From: Pinus tabuliformis
Lineage: Eukaryota; Streptophyta; Pinopsida; Pinales; Pinaceae
Length of the DNA: 64,000 nucleotides
Reading direction: 5' to 3'
Assembly: GCA_031772625.1 (NCBI GenBank)
Contig: CM062807.1
Coordinates: 1,148,901,007-1,148,965,006 of the forward strand
Made by a program: the position numbers and the translations under genes. Numbering within the stretch: position 1 is the first letter of the stretch; each line of letters starts with the position of its first letter. Below the pieces are notes generated by a model. It was not told where the DNA came from, made no database searches, and saw only the letters and a list, made by a program, of their open reading frames with translations. Below, one piece after another: positions 37,001 to 50,500 of this stretch.

Positions 37001-38950
37001 TGTTTTCCAGCGTGGCTGTTTTATCCTTTTGATTTGCATAGCCTACCTGAATGGCATAAATTTGACATTTCTTCTTGATACATTTAGCTAGTTGGGATGC
37101 CGTGATCGGTCGGATCTGCACGGGGCGCTTGATCCCTTGCATTTCCTGTTTCTCTCCAAGGTCATCTTTGTAGTAAATGGTTTTAGTCTTGCAGTTTGCT
37201 AGTGACCAATGTTTTTCCTGCCAATCCATCCTAATCTGAACGTCATATGAACCCAAAGGAAGTACATTCAGGTCTGCTACTACTGGTTGTCCTGCTACGG
37301 TTAAAGAGCAATTATTAATTTTTGCCAAGAACCGTCTCTTGGCCCTCGTAGCTAGCTGTACCAGCCATGGATTCTTGAATTTTTCAGATTGTAACTTACA
37401 CTGTTCTACTATTCTTGGGCTAATATAACTTAAACTAGCTCCTGGATCAATGAGAACAGCTATAGAAAGATTCGAAATTTTACCTTCAAATTTCACCATA
37501 GTCGGCTAGTATTCCGCTTGACGATCATCCAGATATGCGTTAATCCTTGGTACACTACATCCCACATCCCCAACGGTCGATGCTTCGTGAATCTGAGATA
37601 TCTGATCAGTACCCTTTCGCTGCGGGCAGTTTTTGACGTAGTGTGGTCCTCCACAGCCCCAGCATTGAACTGGAGGTCTAGCCATTCCTTCACCCTCCGG
37701 CCTAGTAGGCTGTTCACTCACTCTAGACTCACTGGTTGGCCTAGCCCTCAGTGACCCTCTTGATACAGTTCTACTGTTTTGCCCTTTGCCAGCTCCCCTA
37801 CTACCATTGCTGCGACTTCCTTTACTATTCCCAACTGTTTTGTTACCTCTTCTTTCATTCCATCTTTTATTCGAAGCATCTCCTCTCTGTTTATTATGCT
37901 GGTAACAGAGTCTAGCCTTTCAGATAGCTTCATCCATCGTCCTAGGATTGTCAAACTCGATCCTTTCTCTTATATATAGAGGTAAACTGCTAACAAATCT
38001 TTGCACCTTGGCTTTCTCCTCCTTAATATAGGGCACATAGCGAAGCAGGGAGGTAAAACGGTTGATAAACTCGTCCATAGTCTGTTGTCCCAACCGTAAA
38101 TCGTGGAATTCCCTTGCTTTTTCATCGTAGAAGCGCTCGGTCAGATATCTTTCTTTGAAGTATTTCTGAAACTTTTCCCATGTTATGGTCCGTTCGCTTG
38201 CCCCCTTGACGATCTTAACTTCCTCCCACCACAGGGTTGTTTTACCTTGTAACTGGAAGATGGCCAATCGTGCCTTCAGGTTGTGGTCATATTCATACAA
38301 CTGAAAATATTTGTTCATGTTAATTAACCATGCTTCAGCTGCTTCTTCCTGTTCCCCATCAAAATGTGGGGGTTTAATTTTTCAAAATTCTCCCTGCAGC
38401 TCCACTCTCTAACATTTTGAAGTCTGTTGTTCGAGTACATTATCAGAATGGTCCTCCTTTTCTTCTGAGTTTTCAGGTTCAGTTGGATAGTTTCGTTCTT
38501 CTGTCATCCTCTGTTGTTCCGCACTCGGATTAGCTAGTGGTGGGTTCTGCCTATCTGACAAACTCTTCAGAATTCTTTCTTGTTCCACCGTCAGTCGTGC
38601 ATTATCCTCTCGTAAACGTGCCATCTCATTCTTCAGTTCCTGAACAGTCTCTAGTATTGCAAGGTTTGTGCTACGTGTCTCCTCGCCAAGCTGTACCCAC
38701 AACTTTGGGTTGTCCCGAGGATTTACTGCAGGTTCCTAAGCTGCCATCGATCTATGCGAAGCGCTTCCAACTCTCTGCATATTCACTGTTTTTCTGTCTA
38801 TTGCCTATTAGCTGTTATTTCCTTTTGTCTCACCCCTAGAAATGGGACAAGAAAAGGAGTTAGTTTAATTAGTTCTCTATCTTACAGATGTACGAGATGG
38901 TTATCTGTACATTTTTAAACATGTTGTTCCAGAGGCCACAGTATTGTAAC

Positions 38951-38965
38951 CATGCTCTGATACCA
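38951..38965 (-). other. Gypsy2 primer-binding site
   Basis: On the minus strand it reads TGGTATCAGAGCATG, complementary to the 3' end of plant initiator tRNA-Met. It lies three bases from the LTR end. Confidence 0.85.
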
Positions 38966-38968
38966 ATT

Positions 38969-41178
38969 TGTCACGACCCTTCCATAAATACATAAAAGTA
39001 ATTTTTTTTTATGGTAAATTATAATACCCTTACATAACCCCTTTAACATAACTACTATTGCACATAGTTTATCATTGCTTATAGCCATTCGGAGTTGATA
39101 TAGCTTGGACACATTTTATTTCCTGACAAACTATATGGTTTATTGGTTTACGGTTCGGCTCGTTTGCATGGGTTACATGTGTATTAAATCGGCAATCGGA
39201 ATGTATGCATTGTCCGACCCGTAACTTTTCCGGCATTGAGTTGTTGGCGGCATTTAAGATTTCATGGCAGCTGTTTAACAGGTGGCCTGGCTCACCCGCT
39301 TGGCGATGTGACTCACCGATCTTCGTACCCTCGGCCGTTACGCCTTGGGTTCCCGCTCCTTTTCTATGGTGGAGATCTAATGACTCAGATCTGAGGGCGG
39401 GAAATCGTCTAAGGGTTTGAGATCTCTTCATAAACCTTTAGGGCTTCGCTCGCGGCTCATTTGGTACTGGAATGGTTCTCGGATTTCACTTGTCTCTTTA
39501 CTCTTGGACTCGTTTCCATTTCTAGCCTCATCCAGGGCTTCATCGACAGCTCAGAGAATTTATGCTTATTTCCCGGAGTCACTGTGCAGGTAATGTATTT
39601 TTGTTTTGAAATTAGACACAGTTTTTTGCTATAGGTTATCTCCTTCTTCCGGGATTCGCTATTAGTTCTGCATGCGTTTTATCATGAGTTTCACTGCTGG
39701 TTTTGTATGCATCTATTAACAGTTTGTCTCTTGTTATTTGTCGTATGAAGGTAAGGATTATAGCGATGCCTCCTTTCTGCTTGCGGATTGACGGAACTTC
39801 AGTGTTTCGACCTTCTCCGCCGCGTGCCAGGTAAGAAAATCGGCCCTAAGGTTCTGGTGCGAAAACTGGGGTTTTTCCTTGATGTGCCTGAGTCGGTTGT
39901 GATTTATACATGTTTGCCTTCTTCTCTTTTTCTTATGTTTACTGGCTTCCCGCTATCTAAAATCCAAGCGAGGATTTCCAGAGTAGGATCCTCATGATTT
40001 ACATGTGTTCTCGTATTCCCAGGTTTTGTGTCCTCGGCTTACCCTTTTGGGTTATGAGGAACAGTCGGTTCCCTTGCGCGAGATAAGCCTTAACCTTGTA
40101 CAGCGATTGAGTTATTCAAAGGCAACCTTGTTTTTCTATGTTTAGTCATTCAGATGCAACTGTCTATGTGTAAATGATAAGGGTCGTTGTTGAACTGGTC
40201 GCTGAATATGGACCCCTCTGTTCAAAGGGTGTTTTATTTGTATTTGATGAATATATTTCATTTGCACTTCCAGTTTCATCGTTTTAATAAAAACTTGCTC
40301 TATAAATTGTTGTTTCACTTCTGGTTTTTCCTCGGTTAGTTTTAATAGCATGCCGCTTGTGCTTCAGTATGCTCAGCCCGATATTATCGGCTTGCCTTTC
40401 TGAATCGGTTAGCTGTTAAATTTTGTCCTATGGATTGTATGTATTCTCCGGTTTTCCAGCTTCAGCATTTTGCTATTGTCCTCGAGAAGGGTAGGAAAGT
40501 TGTTATTGCTACTCATTTATGTTTAAATGCTCCTTTTCACAGTTACGGAACTCTGTATTTCCAGCATATGGGTATTTACTGTTAACGAGCTTAATGTATA
40601 ATGGAAATGTTAATATCGTTACTGAGTATATATGCTTACTTGGTTTGAATGTATGTACATTCATGTAAATACTTCCGCTGTCGTCTCCACGGCCACGGTT
40701 AGAGTAGTTTCTGTGGTTGCATTTTGTTGTCCTTTGAATGGAATTCTACGGAATCTAGATTTGGTTCGTATTTCTCTGGTATCTTTTCTTAAGTTAATCG
40801 TTCTCATAATGTTTACTTCTTCAGTATCTTTCGGTTACATGTAATTGTTTCACAGTTTAAGCAGCCTGTTTCGTAATATTTACCTCTTTCGGTATCATTT
40901 GGTTATATGTGATTGTTCATAGTTTTAAGCGAACTTTCTTGCTACCACAGACTCATATAGTCTCTAAACTCTAAACTATGATCTCACAGTACATTTACAT
41001 GGTTTTTCCAATGGGTATTCATATTACAGTTCTGATATCCCTAGCTGGCAGTCTAAAATAGCTCGAGGCCTTTTACATTCCTTCTTTTAATAATGGATAA
41101 ACTCAAGTAATTAAGGATAACCTAATCATTCTTTTAATGTACTAACTATTCAGATAACCTCCACAGTGCCTCTAGTCC
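38969..41178 (-). repeat. Gypsy2 5' LTR, first part
   Basis: Aligns with 31104-33307 at about 97% and is interrupted at 41178 by gypsy3. AGTCC at 41174-41178 is the left target duplication of gypsy3; the uninterrupted LTR and the right side read GGTCC. Confidence 0.92.
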
Positions 41179-43416
41179 TGTTGAGGGCCCTGAAATCAGG
41201 TCAACAACAAGGGGGATACCCACCCGGTCGGGAACCTGGTTGGCGGCTCCGTGCCCGTTTGGTGTAGCGGGTCCGACTAGGGATGACGGGACCAGCTTCC
41301 CGTTCTAAGGGGGTGTGTGTGTGTAGAGTTTGGTGATGTGTGTGTGTGTAGAATTTGATAATGAAAATATGGAATTATTTCTAAGCTAATCTAGTTCTAA
41401 ACTCTGAGACTGAATTTTATACTACTTTAATCTATCAAGAACAACACATCTAATCTACACTAACCCGGGATAGAACTTTTTCCATTATGCGATCTAGAAA
41501 GATTTCACGCAATAACTGGTAATGAAGATTATTCAGCTATTATGAGAATATAAATCAATTAAGATGAACCATCCTGCATAAAAAGTTAAGCAAAACGGTT
41601 GTGAACAGCATATCGCATAATCAGTTATTCATGTATTAAGCACAAATAAATGACTCCACCGTACAAAAGTGCCAAATGGTAGTCCACTCATTCATACGTT
41701 AACATATAAACAACATCAGTTGTATATTACTCTAAGAATGCAAGCAGAAACTCATCAAGAGATAAAAGTACCATTTATGACTGACTTTATACTCACAGAC
41801 CTGAAGCAATAATGATCTATTTCTACTTACTTCTAATGCCTACTAAGAGTACAGAAGTGCAACATCAGTAGCAGGTATTAAAATGCAAACATAAATAAAT
41901 CTTGATCCGTCCATTCATCAAAAACCCCCTCCGAGGGTGCAAAAGTGCATGTTCTGAGGACAAGTTTTTTGACAAATTTCCGGACCCTTCTCCAACGCAA
42001 CGAGAAGGGTTAAATACTACTAACCGGCTAATTTTAATTACACAAATTTAGGGAACGGCTTCAAATGACCGCCCTTTTACTAAAACAAATTTATTTCTAA
42101 AAACTGAATCTAATTTCTAATCATTTCCGTATCTGCTCCTTAGTGCTGTAAGCAATGCGTTGTTCGCCGTGAAAGAGTCGACTGCTTGTCCTTTCCATTT
42201 GTTCAAGCTTGAAAATTAGAAATAACAAGAGCTGGCACCTCTTTCTGACGAACTAGAAGATATTTTTGAAAGTGTTCTTCTGGAGGAGTGTCTTCACGGC
42301 GTGTATACTTAGTACAACTCAGATTTCTTTCAAACTGATTGTGCTATTGCTATTTCGGTTTCCGGCCGTGCGAATGACTCAATGAGCTGGGGATTTTGTT
42401 GCCTGAACGATTTTCTCAATTGAAACTTGTTTCCATTCTTTGTTCCAGGCTTTTCTGAAACGTCCTTCCCCTTAAGCGTTTTTCTTTTTGCTTTACCCAA
42501 TTTGGGACTCAGGATCTTTCATGAACGCTTTGCTTTTGTGCGCCTTTGACTCTGAGTCCTAGATAGCCTATTTCCATCAGCATTTGTTGAGTAATACTCT
42601 GGGATCCGCGGTCCTGCTGTATGCGGTATCCATCTACGAAGTCATATCCTCTCTGTTCTTCTAGTTCTGGCGCTTTTCCTTAGATGTTTCCTGCATATAG
42701 ATTTATATCAGTTGCTGACTTATAGTTCACGTAAATGAAAAGAGACAGAAGAAAAGATTGACATGAAAGCAATTAAGTTCTAATGAATGCATAATCATGT
42801 CACCCATTATGACTTGACTCTTCGAAAAACGCAACATAATCATCTTTGGATACACAGGCGTACAATCATTAATTTCCCGTAAGGTGCGCGCCTAATTTTA
42901 GGCTCATAGATCATGCCGAGGAATGCCTGCGACGAATGGCTTCTGCGATTTGCATCGCAGCATCGAAGATTGCGATGTAAATAAGTGGTATCGCAACAAT
43001 TGATGGTCTCATTTGTCACACACCATAGATCGCAGGTCGCAGCTTTGCATGGTCGCAGATCGCATATCGCAATATCGCAAGGTCGCAAGGTTTTTCGCTT
43101 TGTCACTTTGTGCTGCTTATGCGACATTGCGACGTGCGACGTCGCATATCGGCCGTCGGCGGCTCTTTAGGTTTCCCCTTTTGAGCGCCTTTAATGCACG
43201 CAATGCGATGAGTTCTCGCGTCGCTCCTCCTCAGTGTGTTTATGCGCTTTGGGAAAGCGCTCCTTTTTCCTTTGCGACGCGATATAGCTCTTAGGGAGTT
43301 AATACAAAAGATTTTTCAAACAAAAATATTTTTTGGATTTTTTGGTTAAGGGTCCCCCTTTGCTTGATGTTATTACTAATATCAAACAAAGAGGGGGGTT
43401 TTTGGTGACCACAACA
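41179..43416 (-). repeat. Gypsy3 3' LTR
   Basis: The start is GC-rich, followed by a GT run (about 41310-41350). The U3 end holds the GCGA-motif cluster described separately. Confidence 0.93.
42935..43275. repeat. TCGCA/TGCGA motif cluster in gypsy3 U3 (3' LTR copy)
   Basis: TCGCA and its complement TGCGA recur about twenty times in 340 bases in both orientations. They include direct runs (TCGCAGATCGCATATCGCAA) and a perfect 12-bp palindrome TGCGACGTCGCA near 43136-43147. In element orientation this lies roughly 140-480 bases into U3, where promoter or enhancer elements are expected. It is repeated at 52302-52640. Confidence 0.85.
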
Positions 43417-44527
43417 ATGGCGATTCAGTGTGAAGAACCAGTTATCTCTACATTTCTATTGACCGTTCACTTCCGAAACAGCAAAAAATTTTATATGTCT
43501 AAATTTTGTTATGGACAGATAGAGTAGATTGCCCCTCACCTTGTCGACGATATTTTGTCTCAACCCTTATTATATCCCAATTTCTTGCTTCCTCAGGTTT
43601 TTTCTTCCGTTCGCATCAGACATTACTTGGTCTTGATAAAAGATAAAATAAGGTCTTCTCTGCGTACTGGCTTAAAAGTATGCTCATTTGTCGTAGGTAG
43701 AGCCTCTGCTGCCCGCAAGCGTCCATAGCCTCGACAGGGTTACCATGTTATCCAGCAATGATCCTTTTTCCTGCTTGAGGTTACTCGCAACATTCCAGAG
43801 AAAAATCCTTTTTGACACACTTTTCCTTTTTTAATTCTCTAAAGAATAATGTCTTGGTTTGGTGGCCAAATTATGACACAGTCATTCACCTGATTTACAC
43901 TTTTGCTGAACAAGCCGGCTCGTGATGAGACCTCTTGTCTTTTGATTGCAACAATCTTAAGTCGTTGCCCTGTTTTGATAGACAGTATTGGCAAAGTCAG
44001 CAAGTTATAATATATGTGATCATGATAAGCCGGCTCGTGATGAGACCTCTTATTCTTTGAGATATAGTGTTTTGTTTGGATTGTTTCTCGGAATGTTGTA
44101 ATTTCCTTTTAGCAGGGAGGAAGTCATTGTTTTTCCTTAAGAAAGCTCTGGACGACAATAATAGAGTTTTTGAAAACAACAGCTTTGCAGAGAATGCTTA
44201 TTTTATTATTGATGATACCTTTCATGGTGCTGATACAAAACAATTCTTTTACCAGAGGTTGCTTTTGTCAAAGTTTTTTATTAGAGGTCGAAACGAGTAT
44301 CGTAATCAAAGTGAAGTTAACTCTATTTGTCAATAATAAAATTCATATTTTCAAAAATTTTGCTATTTGTACAAGCGAAATCAAATTCTGATAGAGAATT
44401 GGCGTGCTCTTTCATGAATCCTTTTTAAATGATCATTTACAACGGGTTTTATTCATAAAAAGAGAAAAACAAAACAAAATAAGACTAAAAACTAAATCTA
44501 TCCTACAAAAAATAGAAGATTTCTCTT
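43417..44527 (-). other. Gypsy3 3' untranslated interior
   Basis: 1.1 kb between the stop of the long frame and the 3' LTR, with no gene recognised. A 25-bp direct repeat (AAGCCGGCTCGTGATGAGAC onward) occurs at 43912-43936 and 44027-44051. The bases next to the LTR (ATGGCGATTCAG on the plus strand) are not the expected purine run. Confidence 0.6.
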
Positions 44528-47500
44528 CTATGGAAAGTATAATTTAAGAATCAGTCCATTGACAGGTAAAGAATCTCTCCTTCCTGCCAGATCCTGCAAC
44601 ACGAATGTAGATAGGCCTACGACTTCTACAATCTGAAAAGGGCCAAGCCACAGCTTCTGAAATTTCGTATGTTTGCCCTTTTCTTCATGAGCCTTATCCC
44701 ATTTCAAAATTAAATCACCCATCTGAAAGTTTTTTCTGGTTATGATGCTTGAGTCAAAAGAAGATTTTATTAGCGCTTGGTGATGAGCATGGGTTTTCCT
44801 AGCTTGTTCTCTTTGTTCTTCTAATTTGATTATTTCCATTTGTCTTAATTGTAAAGAGGAAGTAGATACTTCATCGATATATTGCACTAAAGACAAAGAG
44901 GGAATGACTAGGTGAGTCGGAAGAACCACTTCTCTCCCATAAACTAAATTAAAGGGAGAGGTGCCGATTGAAGCTTTCTTTGTGATTCTATCAGCCCATA
45001 AAGCATTTACCAGTGCTTTGTGCCAATTCCTTTGGTTTTGGTCGACTGTTCTTTTGATAATTCTGATTAGGTTCTTGTTTGTTGATTCAGCCAATCCATT
45101 ACCTTGCGGATAGTAGTTGGCAGAATATTTCAGTTTGAACCCTCTTTGAAGCGCAAACTCAGTCATAGTATTTCCAGAAAAATATGAAGCGCTATCAAAC
45201 ATTAATGCTGTTGGCAATCCAAACCTAGTGATGATAAATTGATCTATGAATTCAATAATATTTTCAGAATGAACTGTCTTGAGAGGAACTGCTTCTGCCC
45301 ATTTGGTAAAATAATCATTTGCCATAAGGATATACTTATGCTGATTAGAAGAGTGAGGAACGATCTCACCTATTATGTCCAAGCCCCATTGACTGAATGG
45401 TTGGTCGATGATGACTGGTTGTAGCGGCATGGACGGTTTCCTTTGTTTTCCTGCAGCAGTATGGCAGACTTGGCATTTCCTTACGTGATTGTATGAGTCT
45501 TTGAACAGCGTGGACCAATAATATCCTGCACACAAGATTTTATGTGCAGTCGTATCTCCGGCATAGTGTCCGCCCGCTGGTCCATCGTGGAGTTCCTGCA
45601 AAACCTTTTCGGCTTCAGTTTTCTCAAGACACCTAAGAAGCACAGAATCGTAATTCCTTTTAAACAAGACATCATTTACAAGCTGGTATTGTTTAGCATT
45701 TAATCTCAGAGCTCTTTTCTTGGTATGATCCAGACGTGATGGAGCATACCCGTTCTTAAGAAAATAAATGGTGTCAGCATATGATGATTCTGCATCGTTT
45801 AGGCTTACCTCATACGCTTGTACCTCTTCAGATGAGTTCTCCGGGATTTGCGATGCTCCGGCTAACATCTTGCAGAAGCCTTGACCTCTTACGATGTTTG
45901 TTGGTTTGATCTCAAGATCATATTCTTGTAAAGTGGTAATCCAATTAGCTCTCTTTTCGCCCACGTCTCTCTGCACCAAAAGGTTTCTTACCGCCGGAAA
46001 CGGTACTATGACTTTAGTGTGGGCTTTAAGCAAGAAAGGTCTGAAATATTTGATCGTTTTGAAAACAGCATATGCTTGTTTCTCTACGTCTGAGTAATTA
46101 ATTTCAGCACCTTGTAATTTTGAGCTAAAGAATGCGATTGGAGCTTCCGCTTTCTCTTGATTTGCTTGGGTCAAAATCGCGGCATAGGATTTCTCTGAGG
46201 CAAAAGTGTATAAGGTAAAAGATTCTGAAAAATTTGGGGTGGCCAAAGATCGAGCATTGATGATAGCTTGTTTGATTAATTTGAACGCTTCGTGCTCATC
46301 TAGACCCCATTTGAAATTTGAATTCTTTTTTATCATATTTCGTAAGGGAGAAATAATACGTGAAAAATCCGGGACAAATCTTTTGACAAAATTGATCTGT
46401 CCAAGGAAGGATTGCATGGCTTTCTTGTTATGGGGTATGGATATTTCAGAAATTTCCTTGATTCTGTCGGGTTCTATATGAATACCAGATTTCGACACTA
46501 TGAATCCGAGCAATTTCCCTTCGCTTAACGCAAAGAAAGATTTCTTTGGGTTGAGCGAAATCCCATACCTCAAGCATCTTTGAAAGATTTGCTTCAAATC
46601 TTTGAGGTGGTTGTTTCGTTTTTTGGAGTACACTGTTATATCATCCAAGTAAATCACCACTGATTTATTGACTAACCCTTTAAACGCGATGTCCATGGCT
46701 CTCTGAAAGGTAGCTCCGGCATTGATCAGCCCAAATGGCATCTTCCGATATGCATAAGTGCCCCATTTGGTTCGGAACGTAGTCTTTAACTGATCATAGG
46801 GATGCACCAGTACTTGATTGTATCCTGAAAATCCATCCAGGAATGACATTAATTCTGAGCCTGCTACTGCCTGTAATATTTGCTCCATAGGTGGGAGGGG
46901 AAAGTTATCTTTCTGACAGGCTTTGTTGAGATTTCGGAAATCGATACAGATTCTAATGTCTCTGTTTTTCTTCCTAACGGGCACCATATTGGATACCCAT
47001 TTAGAATGCCTTACGGAGAAAATTATTCTGGCTCTCAACAACTTATTAAGCTCAGTTTTTATCTGATTTTCTATGTTAGGGTGTATTTTTCTGAGCTTCT
47101 GCTGGACATGTTTTTCATTGTCAATCATAGGGATAACATGTTGAATGATAGAAGTGTTGTATGTTTTTAGTTCATCGTAATTCCAGGCAAAAACGTTTTT
47201 GTATTGTCTCAGAAGACGAATATATGCTGATTTCTCTTCAGGGGCTAGGCCGTGACCTAGGTTAACGTTTTGTGGCTTCTGATCAGTCCCTAGGTTTACT
47301 AATTCATAGTTCAGGGTAGAACTGCAAATTTTAGCATTGGCGGACCTTTTAAACCGACTTTTCAAATCATATAAATCTTCCAACTTGACCACCGATTTCG
47401 GTATAGCATTGTCAGAGCCATTTTGTTGTATTTGATGATCATGATGGTCTTCGTCGATTATCTGATTTGAGTAGGATCCTTCAGAAGTAAGGAAATTTAC

Positions 47501-50500
47501 GATGTCAGGATCGTCGTTGAAGACTCTCCAATTGGTGACATTGTCAGGGATGGATGGTCTAAAGATTAATTCTATTGAAAACCTATCAGGACTTAAATCT
47601 TCAGAAGGGATAAGTCTAGAGGCTACGTTAGCTAACAGGTCTGCGCTCGCGTTTTGAATTCTTGGAATTGACAAGATGTTAAATGCTACGAAATGTGCAG
47701 TGAGATCTTGAACTAATGATTGATAATGCTTTAAATGACTTGACAGGCAATGTATGGTGTTATGTACCTGTTTTACGACGATCTTCGAATCTCCAAAGAC
47801 TTGAAGATACTTAACGTTTAATCTGATTGCTTTGTATAGGCCTTGAACCAAGGCTTCGTACTCCGCTGTGTTGTTCGTGCAATCGAACTCAAGTCTGCAT
47901 GTGAGCATAATCTTGTTCCCGTCTGGGTTAATCAGAACGCATCCTGCTCCTGCCCCCTCATTTGATTTAGATCCGTCAAAATATAATTTCCAAAATAAAG
48001 ATGTATTTACAGAATTATCTAAAAAACTAAAACATTTTGAGTCATCAGTTTGGGAGAAATTTTCAACTTGGGATAAAACTGAATTCTCTAAGTATGGTGA
48101 AATATGAGCATTGAAATTACCTAGGAAAGAATCTATTGCGTAATTGCCTACAATGCTACTATTGTACATTATGGCCTCATTTTCTCCTTCCAGTTCTGTC
48201 ACTATGTATTTTTGGTGCAATTCTCGTTCAACCTTTATCTGATTTGGTTTACCATTGTATGGTAACCACATGTGCAACCAATCGGTTGAAAAATATCCGT
48301 GGAGCTTTTCCGACCAATCCCTGCTAAGAATCAAACCATAGAACTCAGGGATATCGGCTACTAGAATGTCGATAACATGACACACTTTTGGGTTAGACGA
48401 CAATCTTATGGTCACCTGATTAAGTTCACCAATCACTTCGACTTGGGATCGATCAAGCTGAACTATACGTACTGTGGATTTTTGAGGTTGCACATTCAAT
48501 TTGACACATATTGATCTGGGTAAAATATTCGTTGAAGCACCAGAATCGACCAAGCAATTGTGCACGTTTTTGTTGAATATTTCATATGTGAGAAGAAAAG
48601 GAGGAGTATGAGATCTTGATCTTCCTCCAATCAAGGTGATGTCATTTGGATCAATTTTATTGATCGTGTTGGTTGGAGGCCTTCCCAGATTGTGGGAAGC
48701 TACAGCTGTAGGTAAAGATGTAGTAGGCACAGCGTGTAATTCTTTCATCATTATTTTCTGCTGGTGTTTCAATTTACTCAATTCATACAGAGTGATATTA
48801 GCCCTAGTCTTCTTCATTTCATCAATGATGTTATACTCCATTTCATCCGACACTATTAGTGTTCTTGATGGAGGCGTTTGATCAGATTGGACTGGGCTAA
48901 TCTGGGTCGCTTTAGCAGTTGTCTTTTTTGTTGCGACCTTTTCTTTTAATGCAGGGCTTGCGCCCTTTTGTTTTGGGGTGGTTAGGGAAGGATCAAGTTG
49001 ATTTTTGCTTCTCGTGCTAACAGGCAATGCTTCTTGATCCTCTTCTTGTGGGAGGATGAAGTCCCACATTCCTTGTAGTTCTACGACCTCTTCCTCATCG
49101 GTCTGCCCTTCAGTGGTATTCTCTTCTTCTTCGTCTTCTTCAGATTCAACGTTTGAGACAACACTAGGTGGTCTTACCTCCATGGGAGGATTTCTTTTAA
49201 AAGTCCTAAAGGGCTTTTTCGAAGAAGTCTCTGCTACTTGTTTCTTAATATCAATCATCTCATTGGACATGGCTTTCAACACTTTTTGTAATCCTTCCAA
49301 ATCGAAAGGATCTTTCGTTTGCTTCGTCTTGGTGTCTTCTTTGAAAGAGATCTTCTTAGATTTGCGTTCTTCTATAGCGGATCTCTTTTCTAAGGATACC
49401 ACGCATTTTTCCACTGCTAACGCTTCTGTCAAGTTGTCAACTAAGGTGGTCTTGTCTTCCCTATCTACGAAGATAGCCAAGTTTGGAAGTAAAGCCATGA
49501 TGTACCATTCACATCTTACTTCCTCGCTGGGTTGTGAGGCAGCGGGGATTTTGTTGAGGATCTTATTGAACCGTAAGTTAAAATCTTTAATGGGTTCTCT
49601 AGCCTCAGCCTTAAGATTAGATAGGTCTTTGATCAATGTCGCCGTGGATCTGTCATCACCAAACTTGGTGAGGAATTGACTTTGAAAAATGTCCCAGCTT
49701 GTGATGGATCCGGAAGGTAACGAAAAGTACCATGACCCGGCTGTTCCCTGCATTGTATAAGGGAAAAGCCGGACAACAGCGTCTTCGTTAGTGACTCCGT
49801 TGAGATTAACAGAAAGCATGAAATTATTGATATGTTCCTCGGCTAGCATGCCTGCTTCCGGGTTGAATTTAGGCAGCCATTTCTCAGGATGGGCCGGTAT
49901 AGGGCTCAGGGGTGGAGGCATTAAAACCGCCCCAGGATTGTTCCATGGAGACTGGGCCATCGTTGAGCTGCTAGTTAATGGAAGTGCAGAAGACGATCCC
50001 TGATGCTGAGAAGATGAAGATATTAAGATCTTTGATGTTTGAAGAGGAAGGTTTGTAGAAGATGGGTGAGTGAGTTGGAATGAAAGAGTGGGTGGTTGAC
50101 TTCGTGGTGAGGGAGTTGATATGGACGAAGTGGATGAAGGAGTCTGACTGTCAGACTCTGGTGGTGTTTTCCTTGCTCTTTTCCTGGTAGGGAGAGGGAG
50201 TTCACTTGGTTGTATGCCAAATTTTTCACTCTTTGATCTGGTAAGGGGATGAGCAGGGTTGTACTGCGAAGTCACGCTGCTTTTAAATTTATCAGACTTC
50301 TGGTTAAAAATAGAGAATCCCTGGAGTTTACGAATCAAAGTTTGAACTTCAGGGGGTTCAATGATAGATTGGTCTGATATATTTGAATATGTAGCAGTGG
50401 TAGATACTCGAGCGACTTCAAATTCCAGGTTTAACCATGTTGGAGAAGTCGAGGGAGTTGATGAGGGTGTATTACTCTCAGAATGGTATTTAGATATTTC

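Larger units (their letters stand above)
34066..38968 (-). pseudogene. Gypsy2 gag-pol remnant with chromodomain
   Basis: From right to left: primer site 38951-38965; coiled-coil-prone gag N-terminus about 38409-38702; gag core about 37750-38318; knuckle CWGCGGPHYVKNC near 37627-37667; protease with [12 protein letters not shown] at about 37310-37499; reverse transcriptase about 36290-36960 with [23 protein letters not shown] and FIDD; RNase H about 35650-36217 with CTDASKEGVGGVL; integrase zinc-finger and core about 34750-35470; integrase C-terminus with the chromovirus GPF segment about 34292-34780; and a chromodomain at 34075-34291 with VQWQHYGPDEATWEDEE. The longest open piece is 36360-37499 (379 codons). 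It is broken, with about eight interruptions. Confidence 0.9.

Noticed and set aside
38951-38965. tRNA-like matches near LTRs
   Set aside because: These are short primer-binding sites of retroelements; no cloverleaf-forming tRNA gene was seen around them.
39788-39997. 69-codon plus-strand frame in the gypsy2 5' LTR
   Set aside because: Not open in the same form in the partner LTR and no recognisable domain; kept only as part of the weak gene-like-block observation.
42840-43127. 95-codon minus-strand frame conserved in both gypsy3 LTRs
   Set aside because: Cys/Asp-rich composition comes from the TCGCA/TGCGA motif field. Conservation is explained by the LTRs being recent copies.
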